Assembly: GCA_944332645.1 (NCBI GenBank)
Contig: CALVKK010000035.1
Location: 1 to 10,997, forward strand
From: an uncultured Bacilli bacterium
GTDB taxonomy: Bacteria > Bacillota_I > Bacilli_A > RF39 > UBA660
Length of the DNA stretch: 10,997 nucleotides
Direction of reading: 5' to 3'
Numbering within the stretch: the stretch's first letter is position 1; each line of letters opens with the position of its first letter. Below the pieces are notes generated by a model. The model did no database searches. It saw nothing but the letters and a program-made list of their open reading frames with translations, and was not told the origin of the DNA. This document shows positions 6,472 through 10,997 of this stretch, one piece after another. Made by a program: the position numbers and the translations under genes.

Positions 6472-7965
6472 ATGAAATCTTATACAAATAATCAATTAAA
6501 AAGAAAATTACAAAGTAAAGGTATTTCACTGGATGATAACAAAAGAAAACAATTTGATAAATATAGTTATTATCAAGTAATAAATGCTTATAAAAATATA
6601 TTTGCTACCACAATAGAAAATATAGATGATATAAAAAATAATATAGATAATAATGTTGATATTGATCGATATTGTAATAATTTTAGCATTGATAAAAGTG
6701 CTGACAAGAATTCTTTTTTTAGAAATATATTATACAAAATTTGTCAGAAATATAGTATAAACTATAAAACATCTGATACTACCGATGAATTAATTGATAA
6801 AATTAAAAAAATTAAATATTATAATCATATTTATTCAAGCAAAGTTTGTTATAGTGATTTTATTAGAATGTATAAATTTGAACACGAACTAAGAAATGTA
6901 ATGTTAAGATATACTTTAATAATCGAAGAAAGTTTAAAAAATATTTTGGTAACTTATTTAAATAATATAGAAGCAAAGGATACCTTTTTAACAGATATAA
7001 ACCAATACGAAACAGGTCAAGGTAATATCAATCATGCTATTGAATCTATAAAAAAAATATTTGATAAACAAACAAATAAACACTCTAACCCAATAAAAAG
7101 AAAAAACGATCAAAATATATCAGTACCATATTGGATACTTATTAACGAATTAACTTTAGGAGAAACAATTAAATTAATAACCAACTTAAACTATGAACAT
7201 AATAGAAATATTCTTGAATGTTGTGTCAATTATTTTACAAAAATGGAAATAACTTATAAAGATGATTTTGATGAATTACAAGAAAAAGAATATTGGAATC
7301 ATTTAAATGCAATGAGAGAAATGTTAAATATAATTGGTATATTTAGAAATAATCTAGCTCATAATCAACCAATATATAATTTTAATGTTAGAGAATTCTC
7401 TTCTACAAAAACTGGAAGCGTAAATTATTTATTACCAAAAGCGAAAAATAAAAATGAACAGTATATATTAAATACTACCTATATGTCTTATTTTGCAGAT
7501 TTCTTTGGTTCTGATAAATATAATAGTTTTGCCGGTAATTCAAATATTGACTTATCTTGGATTATTTATGTTATTTATAAATTTATAACTCATTTAGATG
7601 TTAATACAAATTTATATACTGAGCTAACATATGTTTACAAAAAGTTTAATATTATTTTAAGGCCTACTAAAGTAGCTATAAACAAATATGGTTTATATGA
7701 AGATTTACTTGCCAATATTGAAAAATATAGTGAACTTGATTTTGAGATAGATAATATTATTAATCGATATGATAATAATGAAAGAATCAAAATGAATTTA
7801 ACATCTCTAAACAAAAAAATTAATGATATAAAAAAAGAATTTAAAAAGTATACAATTGACAATCAAAAAAACAATGAATGTTTGAAATATACACACTTTT
7901 TATTTGATAGCAATTATACTAAATATACTGGTATAGATAAAAAATATTTTGATAAACTAATATAA
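6472..7965 (+). CDS. Abi_2 family HEPN protein (AbiF/AbiD-like), probable abortive-infection RNase
   Basis: The start is the ATG at 6472, 5 nt after AGGAGG. An in-frame reading from 6400 begins upstream of the promoter's start point and is rejected. The 497 residues follow the Abi_2 order: an N-terminal YTNNQLKRKLQSKG...YSYYQVINAYKNIF (4-44), FIRMYKFEHELRNVMLRYTLIIEESLKNIL (130-159), PYWILINELTLGETIKLITNL (219-239), and the HEPN signature FRNNLAH (Arg292-x4-His297), the expected R-x4-6-H ribonuclease motif. Family members in lactococci block phage growth by causing host arrest, and HEPN sites cleave RNA. It is larger than the roughly 300-residue norm. Residues about 45-125 form an AT-rich, Asn/Asp/Lys-rich insertion, and 310-497 is an extra C-terminal region with a likely coiled coil at 436-462. 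A small RNA gene follows 80 nt downstream. The family call is firm; toxin activity is inferred. Confidence 0.87.
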   Translation: MKSYTNNQLKRKLQSKGISLDDNKRKQFDKYSYYQVINAYKNIFATTIENIDDIKNNIDNNVDIDRYCNNFSIDKSADKNSFFRNILYKICQKYSINYKTSDTTDELIDKIKKIKYYNHIYSSKVCYSDFIRMYKFEHELRNVMLRYTLIIEESLKNILVTYLNNIEAKDTFLTDINQYETGQGNINHAIESIKKIFDKQTNKHSNPIKRKNDQNISVPYWILINELTLGETIKLITNLNYEHNRNILECCVNYFTKMEITYKDDFDELQEKEYWNHLNAMREMLNIIGIFRNNLAHNQPIYNFNVREFSSTKTGSVNYLLPKAKNKNEQYILNTTYMSYFADFFGSDKYNSFAGNSNIDLSWIIYVIYKFITHLDVNTNLYTELTYVYKKFNIILRPTKVAINKYGLYEDLLANIEKYSELDFEIDNIINRYDNNERIKMNLTSLNKKINDIKKEFKKYTIDNQKNNECLKYTHFLFDSNYTKYTGIDKKYFDKLI

Positions 7966-8009
7966 TGAATAAATGTTAAAATTTTACATAAAAATATAAT
8001 AGTTACATA

Positions 8010-8038
8010 TTTACAATAATCTCATTTTATGATATTAT
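8010..8038 (+). promoter_or_regulatory. Strong promoter for a small RNA downstream of the Abi_2 gene
   Basis: TTTACA (8010-8015; 5 of 6 to consensus), a 17-nt spacer ending in TGA, and TATTAT (8033-8038; 5 of 6, extended -10). This is the best full -35/-10 promoter in the window, yet no protein gene follows it. The predicted start point is 8044-8046, only about 50 nt before a strong terminator. Confidence 0.7.
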
Positions 8039-8044
8039 TGATAT

Positions 8045-8099
8045 GTAATGAAATGCCTCTTTTATTAGAGGGAGAAAAAGGAACGCCGTTCCTTTTTTT
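8045..8099 (+). ncRNA. Predicted small structured RNA (about 55 nt) linked to the Abi_2 gene
   Basis: A near-consensus promoter and a strong intrinsic terminator enclose about 55 nt with no ribosome binding site or useful reading frame. The RNA would fold as hairpin 1, CCTCT (8056-8060) / AGAGG (8067-8071) with a 6-nt loop, then a GAGA linker, then the 10-bp terminator hairpin. The 5' segment AATGAA (8047-8052) is complementary, with one G-U, to the hairpin 1 loop (8061-8066), so an alternative or partial pseudoknot pairing is possible. AbiF-type proteins are known to be accompanied by a structured RNA (the abiF motif), and the position here fits. I cannot confirm that this sequence matches that motif. 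The role as antitoxin or guide is inference. Confidence 0.6.
8075..8099. terminator. Strong intrinsic terminator of the small RNA (bidirectional)
   Basis: AAAAAGGAAC (8075-8084) pairs with GTTCCTTTTT (8088-8097): a 10-bp stem with GCC loop, continuing into seven consecutive T residues. The reverse strand has a five-T run at the same place, so it could also stop minus-strand transcription from the rlmD side. Confidence 0.85.
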
Positions 8100-8114
8100 C
8101 GTGTATAAAAGAAA

Positions 8115-8138
8115 AAGACATAATATCACTTATGTCTT
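8115..8138 (-). terminator. Intrinsic terminator for minus-strand transcription downstream of rlmD
   Basis: AAGACATAA / TTATGTCTT form a 9-bp stem with a 6-nt loop. On the minus strand it runs into TTTTTC and TTTT. It lies about 185 nt beyond the rlmD stop, so the rlmD transcript probably has a long 3' untranslated region. Confidence 0.6.
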
Positions 8139-8141
8139 AGA

Positions 8142-8199
8142 AAACACATCATTAAAATTCTTTTTTACTTATATTTATTAGTGATTTAGTCATGTGTTT
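8142..8199. repeat. Imperfect inverted repeat in the rlmD-downstream gap
   Basis: The 15-nt arms at 8142-8156 and 8185-8199 match at 13 of 15 positions when inverted (core AAACACAT / ATGTGTTT), with 28 nt between them. The gap 8139-8323 holds no recognisable gene. The repeat may be a folded 3' untranslated structure or a remnant of a lost element. Confidence 0.4.
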
Positions 8200-8323
8200 C
8201 CTTATTCTAATGTCGTACATACACTTACTAAAATTTTATTTTCTAGTACTTTTAAACGACTATTTTCATCTACTTTTGGAAATCTATAATATTTCTCAAA
8301 CACTTGAAATATAAGCATTTCTA

Positions 8324-9508
8324 CTAATCTTTCTTTTGTAGTAAAATCACACATTCAACATGATAAGTATTACTAAACATATCAAATGGTGTTATTTCAA
8401 CTACATCGTATTTATCTTTTAATATATTCAAGTCACGAGCCAAAGTGACTGGATCACATGATACATAAATCAGTTTTTGTGGTTGGATTTTAAAAATATT
8501 TTTAATAACCATATTACCTAATCCAGCTCTAGGAGGATCAACTACAATACAGTCAGCTTTAAAACTATTATTATTTAAAACATCCTCAACATCACCTAGT
8601 TTAAAATCGATATTCTCTAAATTATTGATTTTTTTATTCATTAAAGCATCATTAATAGCCGATTTATTAATATCGATTCCCAAAACTTGATTGACTTTAT
8701 CAGCTAAATAAATTCCTATTGTTCCAGTACCACAATATAAATCTAAAACTTTAGTATCATTATCGACATATTTTAAAACTTGATTATATATATTAATCAT
8801 GCCAAGACGATTAACTTGAAAAAAAGAATCAGGTGAAATAACAAATTTTAAATTATTAATTTCTTCTATTATATAGCCTCTACCTTTTAAAACTTGATTA
8901 TCCACAATAATTGTATCAACTTCTTCAAAAAGTGCGATATCTAATTTTCCTCCTTCGATAACTAACATACTTTCCTTACTACTAACTCTAATAGTTATCT
9001 TAGTTATAGTATTTAAATCGATAGTATTAAGTTTTTTAATTAAAGCATTTATTCTATCATCAGCAATTAAACAGTTATCAATATTAATAATGTCATAAGA
9101 CTTTTTTTGGTAGTATCCAAGCTTTTTTTGAACATGGAGAGTAATTTTGTTACGGTAATTGTATTGAATTGTTGGCACAATTTCCTTAACACATTCTAAT
9201 CCACTAAATTTTTTAATAATCTCTTTGACTTTAGTTTCTTTATATTTTAATTGTTCTTGATAACTTAAGTATAATAAGTCACAACCGCCACACTTATCAT
9301 AAAATGGGCAATTACTTTCTACTCTTAAAGGACTTTTTTTTATATACTTAATAACTCTCCCTTCACTATATTTTTTATTATCCTTAGTTATTTCTATCTC
9401 AACTATTTCTCCAACTAAGGCATTATCGATAAAAATTGGTTTTTCTTTTTTTACTATTCCTCGACCAAAATGATCAAAATTTGTAATCTCAACTTCTAAA
9501 TTTTTCAT
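8324..9508 (-). CDS. rlmD: 23S rRNA (uracil-C5)-methyltransferase, RlmD/RlmCD type
   Basis: This SAM-dependent enzyme forms 5-methyluridine in 23S rRNA (U1939, and in Gram-positive RlmCD also U747). The 394 residues show the full RumA/TrmA architecture: an N-terminal TRAM domain (1-58), an iron-sulfur cysteine set (Cys67, Cys73, Cys76 in CPFYDKCGGC, and Cys146), SPDSFFQVN at 225-233, SAM motif I DLYCGTGTIGIYL (256-268), DPPRAGL (324-330), nucleophile Cys351 in YVSCDP, and the general base Glu385 in HVEC. No key residue is missing and the length is normal. Which uridine is modified cannot be read from sequence, since related paralogues exist. The only sensible ATG (9508) has no Shine-Dalgarno and sits 6 nt after a TATAAT box, so the mRNA may be leaderless. 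Confidence 0.93.
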   Translation of the reverse strand: MKNLEVEITNFDHFGRGIVKKEKPIFIDNALVGEIVEIEITKDNKKYSEGRVIKYIKKSPLRVESNCPFYDKCGGCDLLYLSYQEQLKYKETKVKEIIKKFSGLECVKEIVPTIQYNYRNKITLHVQKKLGYYQKKSYDIINIDNCLIADDRINALIKKLNTIDLNTITKITIRVSSKESMLVIEGGKLDIALFEEVDTIIVDNQVLKGRGYIIEEINNLKFVISPDSFFQVNRLGMINIYNQVLKYVDNDTKVLDLYCGTGTIGIYLADKVNQVLGIDINKSAINDALMNKKINNLENIDFKLGDVEDVLNNNSFKADCIVVDPPRAGLGNMVIKNIFKIQPQKLIYVSCDPVTLARDLNILKDKYDVVEITPFDMFSNTYHVECVILLQKKD

Positions 9509-9514
9509 AAGTAT

Positions 9515-9523
9515 ATTATAACA
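9515..9523 (-). promoter_or_regulatory. Extended -10 promoter directly abutting the rlmD start codon
   Basis: The minus strand reads TGTTATAAT, then six bases, then the ATG of rlmD. The standard -10 to +1 distance puts the start point on the A of that ATG. No good -35 is visible because the upstream bases are the U-tract of the lysozyme terminator. Confidence 0.6.
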
Positions 9524-9524
9524 T

Positions 9525-9551
9525 GAAAAAAGAATGTTATGTTAACATTCT
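9525..9551 (-). terminator. Intrinsic terminator of the GH25 lysozyme gene
   Basis: AGAATGTTA (9531-9539) and TAACATTCT (9543-9551) form a perfect 9-bp stem with a 3-nt loop. The stem starts directly after the stop codon at 9552 and is followed on the minus strand by a run of six to seven U residues. The rlmD -10 element begins a few bases further on. Confidence 0.85.
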
Positions 9552-10526
9552 TTATTTAAATAAATTCATAAAAAAGTTAAAAAATTTTTTTAATAAGTTA
9601 AATATCTTTTGCCAAAATGACGGTTTTTCCACAGGTTTTTCATTTTTAGAATAAATAACATCAATCGTCTCGTCTTTTTCAATCTTTCCAGATATAATTT
9701 CTTTATCTGGTGTATAACCCGTAATATCAGGACTAGCAAAGCTATAATTAGTTCCTTCGACAATTTGTTTAACTAAACTAGGACTAGCTATACTACCATC
9801 TTCATATAAGTAATTAATGGTTAAAGTATACTCCTTGATTTCTGGTGTTTCTTTAGTGTATCCATTTAATCCAGCTTCTCTCATAATTTCAGGATAATTT
9901 TTATAGCTATAGTCTAAATCAACATTACCACTAATCCCATTTACTTTACCAGTACTTGTATATTGCCACATTCCATATTTAGCTTCAAAATTAACACTAG
10001 TACTCCATTGTGCTATCCATTTATCGTATAAAACTAGGTCACTTAAAATAAGTCTTTCCCTAAACCAAGAAGTCGAAGCATAAATAGCAGCGTAATAATT
10101 ATTCTTTTCCAAAACATCACAAAATTGACTAATGATTGGCGTTAATTTTGTTTTTCCAATAGAAGCTTGACTAGTAGGCGCATATTTACTATTAGTTATA
10201 TCATGATTATCTTCGGTATCTATTACAATAGGATATTCGAATTTTTTATCTTTAATAAGTTTTAAAACAAATTCAGCCTCTTCATTGGCTTCATCAATAG
10301 TAGTGGCACACGAATAATAATAAGTTCCAACAGGTAACCCGACTTCTTTACATAGGTTATAGTTATTCTCAAAATAATCATCGACATATTTTAATTTTGA
10401 TTTACCATAAGTTGTATAACCACAACGAATTATGACAAATTGAATTCCTGAGTCTTTTATTCTTTTAAAATCATCTAAAGAAAGATTACCTTGCCATTCT
10501 GAAATATCAATACCTTTTAATTCCAT
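9552..10526 (-). CDS. GH25 family lysozyme (N-acetylmuramidase) with MucBP-like domain
   Basis: GH25 enzymes cut the MurNAc-GlcNAc beta-1,4 bond of peptidoglycan. The 324 residues show a catalytic barrel (about 3-218) with GIDISEWQG (Asp7), the DxE pair in PIVIDTED (Asp103, Glu105), KWIAQW at 169-174, MWQYTSTG and VDLDYSY. A MucBP-like domain follows (about 232-294: TLTINYLYEDGSIASPS...GYTPDKEIISGKI...DVIYSK), then a PVEKP linker and a basic, Phe/Leu-rich amphipathic tail (304-324). There is no signal peptide at the ATG start, which is well supported by GGGGTGA at 10531-10537. It therefore resembles phage-type endolysins or non-classically exported lysozymes more than secreted cell-wall enzymes. 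TATAAC at 10539-10544 is a possible -10. The gene stands alone, followed by its own terminator. Confidence 0.92.
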   Translation of the reverse strand: MELKGIDISEWQGNLSLDDFKRIKDSGIQFVIIRCGYTTYGKSKLKYVDDYFENNYNLCKEVGLPVGTYYYSCATTIDEANEEAEFVLKLIKDKKFEYPIVIDTEDNHDITNSKYAPTSQASIGKTKLTPIISQFCDVLEKNNYYAAIYASTSWFRERLILSDLVLYDKWIAQWSTSVNFEAKYGMWQYTSTGKVNGISGNVDLDYSYKNYPEIMREAGLNGYTKETPEIKEYTLTINYLYEDGSIASPSLVKQIVEGTNYSFASPDITGYTPDKEIISGKIEKDETIDVIYSKNEKPVEKPSFWQKIFNLLKKFFNFFMNLFK

Positions 10527-10601
10527 CTTTTCACCCCTGTTATAAAATATGAAAATAAAAGATATCGATAAAGTTAAAAAGTTTAAAAATGTATATTAAA
10601 A

Positions 10602-10624
10602 GCTATTTATTTAGAATAAATAGC
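10602..10624 (-). terminator. Terminator hairpin at the end of the rRNA operon
   Basis: GCTATTTATT (10602-10611) pairs with AATAAATAGC (10615-10624): a 10-bp stem with a 3-nt loop, about 18 nt after the 5S end, followed on the minus strand by TTTT. The reverse strand also has a T-run, so it may isolate the rRNA operon in both directions. Confidence 0.65.
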
Positions 10625-10642
10625 CTTTTTAATCAAAAAAAA

Positions 10643-10749
10643 ATTGGCAACTTGCTATTTTCGCTTTAACACTATCTTCGCCGTTAAAGAGCTTAACTAC
10701 TGTGTTCGAGATGGGAACAGGTGTATCCTCTTTGCTATCGTCACCAATT
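10643..10749 (-). rRNA. rrf: 5S ribosomal RNA
   Basis: The minus strand carries the typical bacterial 5S sequence: TTGGTGACGATAGC at the 5' end, the conserved ACACCTGTTCCCATCTCGAAC block, GTTAAGCTC, and a 3' strand GTTGCCAA complementary to the 5' end (helix I). About 107 nt are seen, slightly short of the usual 110-120. Ends are estimated from the helix I pairing and may be off by a few bases. It lies after 23S in the standard order. Confidence 0.93.
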
Positions 10750-10756
10750 TAAATAT

Positions 10757-10773
10757 AGAGAAAATAATTCTCT
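10757..10773 (-). other. 23S-5S spacer with small processing-type hairpin
   Basis: The spacer of about 68 nt contains a 6-bp hairpin (AGAGAA / TTCTCT, 5-nt loop). It contains no tRNA. The stem probably lies in the precursor region removed during 5S maturation. Confidence 0.4.
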
Positions 10774-10817
10774 GAAAACATGGTAATTGTTATTATCGAC
10801 ATCTAGTAAAAATAAGA

Positions 10818-10997
<180 letters not shown>

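Noticed and set aside
7635..7862. 75-residue minus-strand reading inside the Abi_2 gene
   Set aside because: It is an antisense shadow in Lys/Asn/Ile-rich coding sequence; the sense frame is supported by family motifs.
8045..8200. CRISPR-like or tandem repeats near the Abi_2 gene, given the HEPN link to Cas13
   Set aside because: No direct repeats with regular spacing are present, only two hairpins and one imperfect inverted repeat.
8202..8318. 38-codon minus-strand frame starting 6 nt after the rlmD stop (MLIFQVFEKYYRFPKVDENS, then more)
   Set aside because: The composition looks somewhat protein-like and it could be a gene remnant, but it has no convincing ribosome binding site, no recognisable family and chance-level length.
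10750..10817. tRNA in the 23S-5S spacer
   Set aside because: The spacer is about 68 nt, has only a short hairpin and shows no T-loop or anticodon-arm pattern.

Overview
The window is an AT-rich (roughly 27% GC by eye), densely packed stretch of a low-GC Bacillota chromosome. Tryptophan is written as TGG throughout and TGA ends a gene, so the standard bacterial code applies and this is not a Mycoplasma with reassigned TGA. The rimP-nusA order, Shine-Dalgarno sites of the AAGGTGAT/AGGAGG type, a YwaF-type membrane protein, a CPBP protease and an Asn/Gln-rich anchored surface protein suit a small-genome gut Bacilli lineage (Erysipelotrichales or RF39-like). That placement is inference.

Layout: 1-1050 holds the start of the nusA operon on the minus strand (a short rimP, then nusA running off the left edge) behind an extended -10 promoter and a GAGTGGG hairpin leader. 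Positions 1111-2691 carry a two-gene plus-strand operon (CPBP intramembrane protease, membrane-anchored metallophosphoesterase). It converges on a YwaF/TMEM164-like membrane protein (2681-3409, minus) through a shared hairpin. Positions 3520-8100 look like an accessory segment: two overlapping small membrane proteins (minus), a divergent double-XRE regulator, a 519-residue Asn/Gln/Pro-rich anchored protein (minus), and divergent from it a HEPN-type Abi_2 (AbiF/AbiD-like) protein. That gene is followed by what looks like an independent small RNA gene with its own near-consensus promoter and strong terminator. Positions 8324-10526 return to ordinary genes: an RlmD/RlmCD-type rRNA uracil methyltransferase, apparently leaderless, and a GH25 lysozyme with a MucBP-like domain. 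The right edge (10602-10997) is the 3' end of an rRNA operon on the minus strand: the 23S end, a short spacer, 5S and a terminator.

The main candidate system is the Abi_2/HEPN gene at 6472-7965 together with the roughly 55-nt RNA encoded at about 8045-8099. The protein has an intact R-x4-H HEPN motif. AbiF-type HEPN proteins are known to be accompanied by structured small RNAs, and RNA-antitoxin function has been reported for such pairs. The arrangement here therefore fits a HEPN toxin or RNase with an RNA partner in phage defence. The protein assignment is well supported, the RNA gene rests on promoter plus terminator, and their functional link is inference.

Promoters across the window share one style: TGnTATAAT with a weak or unrecognisable -35. 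Genes are separated by short hairpin terminators placed directly at stop codons.
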